A stretch of DNA of 64,000 nucleotides from Atriophallophorus winterbourni (Eukaryota; Platyhelminthes; Trematoda; Plagiorchiida; Microphallidae). Numbering within the stretch: the first letter of the stretch is position 1; the number at the start of each line of letters is the position of its first letter. Below the pieces are notes generated by a model, which ran no database searches, was not told where the DNA came from, and saw only the letters and a list, made by a program, of their open reading frames with translations. Position numbers and translations under genes: made by a program. The stretch is from positions 1 to 64,000 of the forward strand of contig JACCGJ010005138.1 in assembly GCA_013407085.1 (NCBI GenBank), written 5' to 3'. This document shows, piece by piece, positions 48,132 through 59,214 of the stretch.

Positions 48132-48590
48132 GTGTAGGAATTATTCCCAATTGATATAAATCCTTATTAATTCCAAAAAGTAAGTTTATTTTCATAAACG
48201 TTTTCCATCATGATGCCGTGTGTTGTTTTGTTTAAATCAACTGAACACACACTTGCGCTTCCTACAGCGTGAACGTCTGATAACTTGCCTGGTTTCGAAC
48301 CACTAATTAATAGTTTCAGATTACTGACCTAGAATATTTCTTCCATTTTCGGTAATACACTGCTTGTCCCAGCTACGACGAGCAATTATCCTGCTGAAGA
48401 AATAACTGGTCAAATTCATTGTTAGCAGTAATCCGAGTGGACAACACAAGGATTTCGTAAGTCTGTTGTTACAGTGTATTCTCTAGCATAAATATAATTA
48501 TATATATTTATACATAATTTCATACACTTACATTAATTAGCAACACTTATAACGATTCTTATTAACGTAACCCTCGGCTTATCCGCTACA
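48132..48590 (+). repeat. 5' LTR of the CsRn1-like element
   Basis: Begins tgtaggaattattccc and ends ggcttatccgctaca. It contains an AT-rich tataattatatatatttata block that could serve as promoter TATA region. Confidence 0.93.
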
Positions 48591-48606
48591 AACTGGTGAG
48601 CCCGTT
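48591..48606 (+). other. Primer-binding site
   Basis: Directly after the 5' LTR, aactggtgagcccgt carries TGGTGA, complementary to the CCA end of a tRNA. The pattern resembles tRNA-Trp primers reported for CsRn1-type elements. Two mismatching positions keep the tRNA identity uncertain. Confidence 0.55.
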
Positions 48607-48638
48607 TTCAATTTTTTCCCCTTCATTTTATATTAATT

Positions 48639-49443
48639 ATGTCGTCAGGCGACGAAGCCGCTATCAACTCTAACGTCAGATTGCCACCTTTCGGGTTGTC
48701 AAACCCGAGAGTGTGGTTTGTTTTGGTCGAAGCTCAGTTCGAGAGCTATCGCATCAAATCACAAGATATGAAGTTTGCTAAGGTCACCGCCAACCTTCCT
48801 ACGGAGGTTGCATCCGAAGTGATCGATGTCTTGGATCCAAAACCGTTAGACCATCCCTACGACAAACTGAAGGCTGCCATTCTACAACGTTTCGGCACGT
48901 CCAACGCAACTCGCATGCAACAACTTCTCCAGATAACGGAGTTGGGCGATCGAAAACCTTCGCAAATGTTGCGGCATATGCGCACGCTCGCTGGCGGCAA
49001 CAATGTCAGTGACGATGTGCTAATGCACTTTTGGATCAAGTGCCTGCCTGCACACACGAGGTCTTTCGTAGCCATACAAGAAAGCGAAACATCGTTGGAG
49101 AAATTGGCACTCGCCGCCGACAAGGTGCCAAACAAGCAACGCCCAAGTGCATGTGGTGACCGAAGACACGCCACAAACCGCAACGGACCAACGTTTCGCT
49201 CGAATCGAGGACGCAATCGAACGTATTGCACTGTCAATACAGACGACGTATCAACAGCGTAAACCTCAACAGCAAAAACGTCGTCCCCAAAACAACCGCA
49301 CAAACGCTTCGCGCCAGGCTGCCAACACAGGTTTCTGCAAGTACCATAAACAGTTTGGTGCTGACGCCAGGCACTGTGTGCAACCCTGTTCCTTTCCCAA
49401 CGCCAGTCACGCTAAGGCGGGAAAAGAGCAGGCCAGCCAGTAA
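48639..49443 (+). pseudogene. Gag of the CsRn1-like element (frameshifted)
   Basis: The ATG at 48639 starts a capsid-like segment with VRLPPFGLSNPRVWFVLVEA and LLQITELGDRKPSQMLRHMR, conserved in CsRn1-type Gag. Around 49110-49145 the conserved reading moves from the starting frame to the next one (segment DQRFARIEDAIERIAL onward), so one base has been gained or two lost. The nucleocapsid box CKYHKQFGADARHCVQPC follows (CHCC spacing 2-9-3). The frame ends at TAA 49441-49443, just after the frameshift heptamer at 49419. Gag packages the element RNA in cytoplasmic particles. Confidence 0.85.
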
Positions 49444-49464
49444 TCGCGACGGCTGCAGCTGGCC
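49419..49464 (+). promoter_or_regulatory. Candidate -1 programmed ribosomal frameshift signal between gag and pol
   Basis: The heptamer GGGAAAA (49419-49425) is in exactly the X_XXY_YYZ register of the gag frame (codons GGA AAA). A -1 slip enters the pol frame, which is open from there onward. Five bases later GGCCAGC (49431-49437) can pair with GCTGGCC (49458-49464), a 7-bp stem. The loop contains a further CAGCC/GGCTG pairing option. Spacing and order fit known -1 frameshift sites. Confidence 0.65.
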
Positions 49465-52400
49465 ACACCGTAAGTCGCTTATTCTACATTGATGATTCTC
49501 CAACAGGTCTACGTTTCCTAATTGACACAGGAGCGAAAGTGAGTGTCATCCCACGTCATAGTGCAAGCACCCGCATGGACCCAACTGGCGTCAATCTACA
49601 AGCGGCTAACGGCACACGCATCAAAACGTATGGCCAGCGGCTCCTTCTGCCAAACCTTGGTTTGGGCAGAAATCTTCCATGGACATTCATCGTCGCCGAC
49701 GTTCGTCAGCCGATCATCGGAGCCGACTTTTTAACAGAGTTCGGGCTAGTAGTCGACGTTCAGCGCAAACAACTGTTGGACAACAAATCCGCAGTACGCG
49801 TCACAGGAAAAGCGACATCGATCAATTCGATCGGACTGAAACTCGCTCTACCAGACGACAAGTTTGCAATGCTGCTTCGAGACTACCCGGCTATCAGCCA
49901 GCCATCGCGCTGCACGCCAGACATCCAACACGGGATCGCACACCACATCCTCACGACCGGCCCGCCGACGAACGCAAGACCGCGACGATTGTCCCCTGAC
50001 AAGCTCACCGCTGCCAAAGCGGAGTTCGAGCAACTGCTACAACTGGGGATAATTAGACCCTCTAATAGCCCATGGTCATCGCCTCTACATATGGTTTTAA
50101 AAAAATCAGGCGACTGGAGACCATGTGGTGACTACAGAGGCCTCAACAAGCTCACAGTGCCTGATAGGTATCCCATACCTCACATCCAGGATTTATCCCT
50201 GAGCGCCTGCGGCAAGAAGATTTTTTCCAAAATCGACCTTGTGCGCGCCTATCATCAAATCCCAGTAGCAGACGTCGACGTTCCGAAGACTGCTGTCACT
50301 ACACCTTTCGGTCTCTACGAATTCCTTCGCATGCCGTTTGGACTCAGAAACGCCGCTCAAACTTTCCAGCGCTTCATCGATCAAGTCATGCGAGGTCTAC
50401 CATTCACCTTCACGTACATCGATGATAATCTTGTCGCTAGTGAAAGCCACGAGCAGCATATGGATCACCTTCGACTGGTTTTTCAACGTCTTCAGGAATA
50501 CAACGTCGTAATCAACCCGGCCAAATGCCAATTCGGCCGACCAGCCCTAGAAATCCTTGAACACACAATCGATTCTCGTGGAATCACTGCCATTCCACAG
50601 AAAATATCGGCGATTGAAGACTACCCAACTCCAACGTCTCTTCGCCAGCTACGTCGATTCCTTGGATTCATTAACTTCTACGGCAGATTCATACCAAATT
50701 GCGCGGACAAATGCAGACCGTTAACTGATCTTTTGCGGGGAAATCCAAAGAAGTTCAACATGACAACGGAAGCTATCGCCGCGTTCCAATCATTCAAAGC
50801 ATCTCTCAGCACGCTCACTTCGCTGGCTCATCTCTCCACGGACAGCAGAGTGAAGCTCGTGCTCAAAACCGACGCTTCTCAAGTTGCTGTTGGTGCCGTT
50901 CTACAACAAGTCATTGACGATGAGTGCGCACCACTCTCCTTCTTTTCACGAAAGCTGCAACCGGCTCAAACCAGGTATTCTACATTCAGCCGAGAACTAC
51001 TTGCGATGTACCTCGCAGTAAAGCACTTTCGACACATCCTGGAAGGACGTCAATTCACCATCTACACGGACCACAAGCCCTTGATCCACGCCTTCAGCGC
51101 TGCCGCCGACCGCTACTCGCCTCGGAAAACTCGCACTTGGACTACCTCGCGCAGTTCACCACTGACGTAAGGTACATCGAGGGACCCAGCAACGTCGAGG
51201 CAGATGCTCTATCACGCGCATCTATTTCCCAGATCGCGAAGATTGATTTAGAGGAAATCGCCGCCCTGCAAGAGGACGACCCGGAATTTTCAAAAATCAC
51301 TTCCGAAGCTTCCCTGCAGTTTGCTCTCTTACCTGTGCCAGGCAGTCGAATACGTATCCAATGTGATACATCGACAGGAAATCCACGTCCCTTTGTACCA
51401 AAGGATTACAGACGACGGATTTTCGAGCACCTGCACGGAATATCCCACCCGAGCAAACGCGCAACCACGAAACTCATCCCAGACCGCTATGTTTGGCATG
51501 GCATGCGGAACGACATTCGTTGTTGGGCACAACAGTGTCTTGCCTGCCAACGTAGTAAGGTACATCGCCATACCCGCTCTATCCCTAGAAAATTCCCACT
51601 TCCAGATGGACGCTTTCGGCATGTACATATTGATCTTGTTGGACCATTACCCTCATCCCGTGGGTGCACTCATCTTTTGACGTGCATCGATAGATTCACA
51701 CGCTGGCCCCAAGCGTGCCCACTAGTGGATATATCTGCGGAAACCGTAGCTCGCACCTTCGTCTCTGGTTGGATCGCGAATTACGGTGTCCCGTCCCAAA
51801 TCACAACAGACCGCGGAGCCAAGTTCACGTCTCACCTCTTCGCATAACTGAATCGTCTACTGGGATGCGAACATTTTCGGACGACGGCTTATCATCCAGC
51901 CGCGAACGGCCTCGTTGAACGATTCCATCGTCAATTGAAGGCTGCGCTCGTCGCTACCGAATCCAGCGCATCCTGGGTTGACAAACTGCCACTGGTTCTG
52001 CTCGGCATCCGCAATACCGCAAAAGAGGATATCGGTTGCACATCAGCCGATATGGTTTACGGAACTACTCTTCGACTCCCCGCCGAACTGCTGACGGACT
52101 CCACACCCCTGACTGCGATTGAAACAGCTCCGTATATCTCCCGGCTCCGAGCCTTCATGCGAGAAATACGTGCTCCGCCTACCCGTGAAACTTCTCGTAC
52201 AAGTCACGTCGACAATTATCTTCTGTCGTGCCCGTACGTATTCACGCGCGTAGACCGTGTAAAACGGCCCCTCGAAGCACCATACGACGGCCCATTCAAA
52301 GTCATCTCCCGCAGTGCCAAGTACTTCGTCATTGAACGCAACGGCCGCCCGGATTCAGTCAGCATCGACCGATTGAAGCCCGCGTACATGGAATCGAATA

Positions 52401-52663
52401 CAGACCCAGAATCCCCTACGACTGTGACTATCCCTTCACAGCCAGTCCCCTTTGTTTCTTTTCCCTCGTCTCCCTTTTTGTCGACTCCAGATACGCAGCC
52501 GATGCGCGAGGACTTAAGCATTTCACCCCCGTCCACGCCAGCAACACAACCCATGATGGAAACCCCGCTGCATTCACGGACAGCGGTGACAACCGACGAC
52601 ACGGACACCCCGCGCACACGCACTGGCCGTACCGTGGCACGTCCTCGTCGGTACACACCGTAG
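49426..52663 (+). pseudogene. Pol of the CsRn1-like element (PR-RT-RNase H-IN; frameshift and nonsense codon)
   Basis: Read after a -1 slip: aspartic protease ([12 protein letters not shown], then IIGADFL); reverse transcriptase ([51 protein letters not shown], catalytic FTYIDDNL near 50411-50430); and RNase H ([26 protein letters not shown]). Around 51117-51135, in cggaaaactc, the conserved reading moves to another frame (one base lost). Integrase follows with an H-H-C-C zinc finger (HGISH ... CLACQRSK) and the catalytic core ([20 protein letters not shown], then HPAANGLVERFHRQ). A TAA at 51845-51847 interrupts the core between the second Asp and the Glu. Downstream is the C-terminal integrase tail with a Pro/Thr/Ser-rich end, stop at 52663. 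No chromodomain is visible. Confidence 0.88.
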
Positions 52664-52698
52664 ATGGATGTCGAGCATGGCTGAACAGCCACCGCTCT

Positions 52699-52708
52699 AG
52701 GGGGGGAG
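52699..52708 (+). other. Polypurine tract
   Basis: agggggggag lies three bases upstream of the 3' LTR and would prime plus-strand synthesis. Confidence 0.8.
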
Positions 52709-52711
52709 TTA

Positions 52712-53173
52712 TGTAGGAATTATTCCCAATTGATATAATTCCTTAATAATTCCAAAAAGTCAGTTTATTTCCATAAACGTTTTCCATCATGATGCCGTGT
52801 GTTGTTTTGTTTAAATCAACTGAACACACACTTGCGCTTCCTACAGCGTGAACGTCTGATAACTTGCCTGGTTTCGAACCACTAATTAATTGTTTCAGAT
52901 TACTGACCTAGAATATTTCTTCCCTTTTCGGTAATTCACTGCTTGTCCCATCTACGACGAGCAATTATCCCGCTGAAGAAATAACACGGGTCAAATTCAT
53001 TGTTAGCAATAATCCGAGTGGACAACACAAGGATTTCGTAAGTCTGTTGTTACATAGTGTATTCTCTTGCTTAAATATAATTATATATATTTATACATAA
53101 TTTCATACACTTACATTAATTAGCAACACTTATAACGATTCTTATCAACGTAACGCTCGGCTTATCCGCTACA
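52712..53173 (+). repeat. 3' LTR of the CsRn1-like element
   Basis: Starts tgtaggaattattccc and ends gcttatccgctaca, matching the 5' LTR with scattered differences (for example aacacgggtc here against aactggtc there). It abuts an open BEL Gag frame at 53174. Confidence 0.93.
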
Positions 53174-53973
53174 GGCCCATAGCATTAGAGGGGAGAGAGG
53201 ATGCTCCGAAGGAACATGATGACTTATGGGAGGAAAAAGAATTGCGTTTAGCAGAGGAGGAGTTGGAGCTTAAAAGGCGACGCTTAGCTTTGAAAAGATC
53301 GAAGGGCAATCGTGATCATGATCAGTATATTGATCAAGATGTTTATTCTGTGAAACGTGCCGACGATGGAAGCCCACCACCACAGCCATCAATTGAATCT
53401 CTTTTCAGAAGTCTGGCCGTGGGACTTAGTTTGCCCAAAATAGAAATCGAGCCATTTGATGGTTCACCGGCTGACTTTGTCACATTCATGAGGTCGTTCG
53501 CCAGCCACATAGAATCCCAGGTTACGAATCCTTATCAAAAACTGTGCTACCCTTTCTATTATTGTAAAGGGACACCCAAGGAGTCTATCCGGCATTGCGT
53601 TTTGCTTCCTCGTGAGAGTTGTTTTTCTAGTGCTTTAGAAATACTCCGTGCACAATATGGAAAGCCACATCAAATCGTCGACTGCGTCACAAAGGATTTA
53701 TATTCAGGACCGGTTATTCGGCCTGGTGATCAAGCTACACTAGAATCCTTGTTGCAGCAGATGCGCAGTTGCAACATTAGTCTTTCACAACTAAACCGTG
53801 CCGCAGATTTAAACTGTACAACTAATCTGCTGAAAATTGTTCAGCGATTACCCAAGCCACTACAGATAAAGTGGGCTGAAGTGGCAGAGTCTTTAATGGC
53901 GCTGAACAAAGAGCCGTCATTTGAAGATTTATTGGCTCTGATAGAAAGAAGAGTAGCAATAGCTAGTACATAG
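53174..53973 (+). pseudogene. BEL/Pao Gag, N-terminally truncated
   Basis: The frame is open from the first base after the Gypsy LTR. After a Glu/Arg-rich coiled-coil-like stretch (LRLAEEELELKRRRLALKRS) comes the DUF1759-type capsid domain (LPKIEIEPFDGSPADFVTFM, LEILRAQYGKPHQIVDCV, WAEVAESLMALNKEPSFEDL). A TAG at 53971-53973 separates it from the continuing frame, which is the same frame as Pol. BEL elements usually have one continuous ORF, so this is probably a nonsense mutation. A read-through stop is the alternative. Confidence 0.85.
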
Positions 53974-56900
53974 TACGGTGCCTTGGCATTTGAAAACACA
54001 AAGTCTTCGCCTCCCCTCAGTTCTGGTCGTAGAATTGCTGCTGTTCAGCATTCTCCACCAACGAAAATCTGTATGCTTTGCCAGTCAACCCACCCTCTGG
54101 AGAAATGTTCAATTTTCCGGAGTTATAACGTCCAAAAAAGGTGGGAAACACTTAAGCGAAATGGACTGTGCTTTCGGTGCCTTAAAGGTAACCATAGAAT
54201 TGCAGACTGCAAATCGCAACAACTTTGTCGCTTAGATGGTTGTAGTAAAGCCCATCACTATCTCCTTCATACGTCTACTAACAATGTTGCAAAGGCGACA
54301 GAAGAAATAGCTCAGGTGTGTAACTCCTATAGCTTAGCTTCTAATGGCGTACATCTTGATTTTGTCCCAGTTAGGCTGGTGGGTCCACGCGGTTCGGTGT
54401 CTACTTACGCCTTTCTTGACAACGGATCGGACTGCACCTTACTTGACAGGGATTTGCTGGAGCCATTAGGACTTGAATCGAGGAAAATTAAGCTGAGCAT
54501 CTCCAGTTTACATGGCTCTAAGACAATAAATTGCGGGCAAACCAATGTAAAGCTATCCTCACTAGACAATAAATTCAATTGTGTGATCGAACACTCAATT
54601 GTTGTGAACAGACTGCCTGTCAGTCGTGTTGATATTCCCAAGATCGATATTAATCGATGGCCTCATCGTGAAGGAGTTTCACTCGAATCCCTCAGGTCGA
54701 GTCGCGTGGGCATTCTCATAGGTTGTGATGTTCCGGATGTGCATTGCGGTTCGGAACATAGACTTGGAAAAGAACGAGAACCGTTTGCAATCAAGACGCC
54801 ATTGGGTTGGGTTTTGAGAGGGCCAACGGGTCAACATGACATGTCACCTCGTCGCGTCAACGCGATCCTACAAGAACATCCGAGCATCGAGACATTGCTG
54901 ACACAGTTGTATGACTTAGAATTTTCAGATCCTGGAGACTCTGAGGCACCACATCCCTCTCTCGACGATGTCAGAGCACAACACGAAGTGGAGTCATCAC
55001 TTCGCCTGGTCGATGGTCACTACAAAATAGGGGTGTCATGGAGATGTACGTTACTTGATTTGCCAGACAATTATCATTTGGCGCGAATGAGGCTAAGCAG
55101 CTTAGGCCGTAAGCTAATGAAGGATCAATCCCTTCGAGATCGTTATATCGCCACAATGAAGACTCATTTCGAAAAGGGTCATTTACGTCGTGGCGATTCC
55201 AGTATCAAACGGTGGTTTTTACCGCATCATCCAGTTATCAATCCCAAAAAGCCGGAAAAGTTGCGAATCGTTTTCGACTGCGCAGCTAAATTTAGAGGAA
55301 TTTCCTTGAACGATGTGCTGCTTCAAGGGCCGGATATTGTGAACAGTCTCACGGGTGTCCTTCACAGGTTCCGTCGATACCAAGTAGCTCTGTGTGCTGA
55401 TATTGAAGATATGTTTCTGCAAGTTCGCTTGCATGAAAGGGATAAATGGGCTTTCAGCACCCTTTGTTGGAAAGACGATAAGCCTGATGAGAATCCTGAG
55501 GTCTATGAATGGAACGTGCATCCGTTTGGAGCAAAATCCTCGCCATTCTGCGCCAACTACGCACTTAGCAGGATTTTCGATGAACATATCGATTGGTTCG
55601 ATCATGGAACAGAAAAGGGGTTATTGAAACAATTCTATGTAGATGACTTTCTCGGTTCTACGAATTCAGTCGAGCAAGCAAAAGCCATCGTTTCAAGCTT
55701 GCCTAAACTTCTCGCAAAGGATGGTTTCCAGCTAGCGAAGTGGTCATGCAACAGAAAGGAAGTGTTGTGTGATGTAAGTCCAGAGTCAACGTCCACGTCG
55801 ATGAATAATTTTCTCTTTGGAGAATCCGTTGAGCGAAATTTGGGTGTTGAGTGGAATTTGAACAGGGATGTTTTCGTGTTTGACATGCGAGAACCTGTCA
55901 GTCATCCTACCAGCAGATCACTTCTTGCATACATAGCATCAATTTTTGACCCCTTGGGCTTTGTGGCTCCTGTATTGCTTTTGGGAAAATTAGTTCTACA
56001 GGAGGCGTGCCGAAACAAGGTAGGCTGGGATACAAACTTGGATGGAATTATGTTGACTAATTATAACAAGTGGTTAGCCCTGCTTACCATAATTGCAAAT
56101 CTAGAAGTGCCACGTTGCCTCATACCTAATATCTGCAATTACACGCGATTTGAGTTACACCTGTTTTCCGACGCATCAGAATCCAATTATGGTGTGGTCG
56201 CGTATCTGTGCGTTGAACAGACAGATGGCTCACGTCAATGTCGCTCTCTCTGCGGTAAATCACACGTGGCCCCCATTAAGTTTATAACTATACCCCGTCT
56301 GGAGTTAACAGCAGCACTTGTAGCTAGCAAACTATCATCTCAACTTGTTTATGAATTAGACTTGTCATTTAGTCACGTGACTCTGTGGACCGATTCGGCC
56401 ATTGTTTTGCGATACCTAGCAAACACCTCGTCGCGGTATGCAACCTTTGTAGCCAATCGCATCAGACGCATACGTGAACTATCCGATCCGTCACAGTGGC
56501 GCCACGTTCCATCAAATCTCAATCCTGCGGATGTTGCGTCCAGGGGAATCGAGTCTAAACCGGTTGAAAAACTCAAGTTTTGGTTTGATGGACCCCGGTT
56601 TCTGTTAACAGATAAAGTATCTTGGCCTAACGAGCCATACTCTGTAATTGATAATAACTTGATGGAATTTAAGAAAGTTTGTGCTATGAGCAGTAGTTTG
56701 TCAAGTTTACATTGGTTTCAATATTTGGTAACACACAGCCGAGAGTGGATAATTTTATTAAGAGAAAGAATGACCAAAAGATGGCGTCAAGCGCGACAGT
56801 TAGCTGATAACTTTTGAAAACGTTGAAAGAGCGAGTATCTACCAACCCTAGAAATAACCCGTAAGTGGCTGAAGCCAAAGCGAAACCTCAGGGTAGGAGA

Positions 56901-57078
56901 TTTAGTGCTTCTAACTAAGGTAAATTGTCCCGGAGGTAAATGGCCTATGGGCTTGGTAATCGATACCCTTCCAGGGTCCGACGGTCTGGTGAGACAGGTG
57001 ACAATTAAAACTGCTGAAGGGTCTTTGAGGAGGGACGTTCGATCCCTCTGTCTTCTAGAGGGGGTAGTAGACGAGTAG
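53974..57078 (+). pseudogene. BEL/Pao Pol (zinc knuckles, PR, RT, RNase H; integrase deleted)
   Basis: In order: zinc knuckles (CMLCQSTHPLEKC, then CFRCLKGNHRIADC); aspartic protease (AFLDNGSDCTLLD); reverse transcriptase (KLRIVFDCAAKFRGISLNDV, catalytic FYVDDFLGS near 55629-55655); and RNase H (LFSDASESNYGVVAYLC, LWTDSAIVLRYL). After SLHWFQYLVTHSREW the sequence jumps, at about 56745-56765, to the end of integrase (TKRWRQARQLADNF). Several hundred codons, including the integrase core, are therefore missing. The remaining tail (KPKRNLRVGDLVLLTK, DUF5641-type) follows in frame but is preceded by two TGA codons (56815-56817, 56824-56826) where family members carry Trp. The final stop is TAG 57076-57078. 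Confidence 0.85.
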
Positions 57079-57079
57079 A

Positions 57080-58142
57080 AAGTAATCAGGATGTTGATCA
57101 TTGGTGATGGCGCATAACACACCATGTACCTCGAAGACAAATTGGATTATGGTTATAGATACTTCGGGTTAATAGAAAATGTTGCCATGACGTATTGTGG
57201 ACATGTGCACTATTCATACATTGTGCATTTTTGAAAGTTGCATATGAGAAATGCATTATGGCTGGCCCTTGTCGATCGTTACATATCATGCTTTCATAAC
57301 CGGGACAGTGTAACAGGTTGTCAAAGATTGTTTCAGCCATTAGTCGCCAAAAGCTCCTTATCCTATAAAAAATATCGCAGGCCATGATACATACGCTATG
57401 CGTGATGTATTCATTGTATGCAGCCACGGAGCACTTGCACATGCATGTTAGCATCCGGCGATAATGGACTAAGGAGCATACACCTACATGCGTGATGCAT
57501 CCTTTGAGACCCATGATCATCACAAACACGTAAATACGTGTTGGTCCAAGTCCAACTGGATAATGGCTGCGCGGCTTAAGCCAGGACAACCTGACACCTG
57601 CATGCGCCGGTGCGAATGGCCCAACGTGACAAAGGTGCCTCCTATGCTTTGCTCATGCAACTTAAATTACTTTGGCAACATTTGACAATATAGAGGGCTC
57701 GTGAATGCAAATTTGAAAAGATTTTCATAGAGCAATGACTTCCGTTGTGGAATATTAAGCAGCTACGGCCCATAGCGCATGTGCTATTGACATGCAAATT
57801 GCGTATAGATAGTTTGGGCTTATTGTCTCCGGAAACTAAGCCAGCAGCACATAACAATTGCTTATGAGGTACAAGTCTTGTGTGGTTATGCCCATGCCTT
57901 GATGATTGACATGCTGTTTCTACTTTCTCGCTGGTAAAAAAATTACATTGTGGTCATCTATTTTTGTGAATTTCAACTACTAATGAGTAGTTAACAATTT
58001 TGTACATAGTCTCATTGTAGCATTTTAGAATTGGCAAAAATGTACGGTAGATAGAAAAGTTTGTCTACTTATTTGAAGTATAGCGAACTATGGAGATGTG
58101 TTTATAAATATGTTTTGAAGCTGAGTGGCTTCCGGGGGGCAA
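57080..58142 (+). other. Non-coding stretch between BEL Pol and its probable 3' LTR
   Basis: No coding signal was recognised. It ends in a purine-rich tract (cttccggggggcaa) directly before the candidate LTR. At about 1 kb it is long for a BEL 3' region, so it may hold an additional insertion. Confidence 0.5.
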
Positions 58143-58938
58143 TGTAAATGTGAATTTCACATTTAAGTTTAGTAAATTTTGGCCTGCCTGGATTCCAATT
58201 ATTTTGTGCTTCTATCGAATTGTACACATTTATTTTTTGTTGCTAACATTTACTTTCCTGAAAGATTCCTTACTTCGTACTTCCTCTTCTTATTTTGTTT
58301 TAATCTTTCCCGCCCTTGTTGTTGGTTCGCAATTTACTTGATTGGACTTGCGCCATATTTTCCGCCCATAGACGCTCTTAATTGTTATTGAAATTATTCC
58401 CGGATCTTCAGTGTTGAGGTATTTGGTATATTATTGTATATTTGTTTTAGTACCGCATTTTTATAGAGCAATTGTTTGCAAATATATTGGTTTTGCATTG
58501 ATTGGACAATTCTGCGCGTATCTCTAACCGGGTTTGGAATCGAGTATAGAAAACAATTACGAGCAATTTGGATATCGTCCCTAAAAGTACTCTATTGTAC
58601 TTTACATGGAGTACTATGGCATTTTTCTGTAAACATTTTTGTTTGTATCAATCAATGTACACTTTATGAATTGTACCCGGATTTTATGAATATAAATTCT
58701 CGTTTGCTCGGAGTTGCTTTTCTCATCTCCTTTGATAACCGTACTGCGTGCTTGGAGTTCTGACTGTGGATTGGGGAAAGATTGCTTGCCTGCAATAAAA
58801 GGACCGCTCCATTTCAGCCGCACTCAATACTTGGATTTACCGCGGTGATAACACTTTGACGTTTGGACCAGAATAGTCAATCGCGAAGCCGGGAAGAATC
58901 GGTTCAATTCAATCGAAGAATTATTGTGAGTGGTTACA
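58143..58938 (+). repeat. Probable 3' LTR of the BEL/Pao element
   Basis: Starts tgtaaatgtgaatttc directly after a purine tract and ends gagtggttaca. It contains AATAAA at 58794-58799 about 145 bp before the end. No second copy exists in the window, so the boundaries are inferred from the TGT...ACA ends and the purine tract alone. Confidence 0.55.
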
Positions 58939-59214
58939 CACATACTGTAAATTCACGTAGCCTGAACCACCACAAAGTGATGTGTTGCATTAGGCAACAC
59001 AAGGCATTATTTTTTTAAATGATTAACGATCAATTAACCAAGAATCACTTTGTTATTCTGTATGTAAACATCACGATTCTTCGTATGTACCCGATATTAC
59101 AGTGTCTTACATTTATAACTTGGTTTTTCTAACCGGAAGCGGGCAGTTTGAAACTCGGCAAGTTTCTTTGTTCTCTCTATCACATATATTGATTCATACG
59201 TTCATTTGCTAAAT

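Larger units (their letters stand above)
48132..53173 (+). mobile_element. Complete Ty3/Gypsy LTR retrotransposon, CsRn1-like
   Basis: Two direct LTRs of about 460 bp (each TGT...ACA) enclose gag and pol in the Gypsy order protease, reverse transcriptase, RNase H, integrase. Total length is 5042 bp, close to the roughly 5 kb reported for CsRn1. The Gag zinc box is C-x2-H-x9-C-x3-C (CHCC), the published hallmark of the CsRn1 group. By eye the LTRs differ at about 15 substitutions and two 2-bp indels (about 3%), so the insertion is not recent. It carries two frameshifts and one nonsense codon and is inactive. The flanking bases (acatg before, ggccc after) do not form a target duplication. Confidence 0.92.
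53174..58938 (+). mobile_element. BEL/Pao LTR retrotransposon, 5' truncated and lacking integrase
   Basis: Gag and Pol of BEL/Pao type run from 53174 to 57078, followed by about 1 kb of non-coding sequence, a purine tract (tccggggggcaa, 58131-58141) and a probable 3' LTR (58143-58938). The 5' LTR and Gag start are missing, because the open frame begins flush against the 3' LTR of the Gypsy element. The integrase is also missing (see the pol entry). It could not move by itself. Confidence 0.85.

Noticed and set aside
48857..49303. 148-codon minus-strand frame across Gypsy gag
   Set aside because: Shadow of the gag coding sequence; the sense strand has recognisable domains.
52216..52692. 158-codon minus-strand frame at the Gypsy pol end
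   Set aside because: Antisense of the low-complexity Pro/Thr-rich pol tail; no independent support.
53971..53973. Programmed stop read-through between BEL Gag and Pol
   Set aside because: Possible, but BEL/Pao elements normally have a single ORF and this copy has other stops, so a nonsense mutation is simpler.
56811..56830. TGA read as tryptophan (altered code)
   Set aside because: Host genes in the window use TGG for Trp and do not need TGA as sense; the element is a damaged copy.
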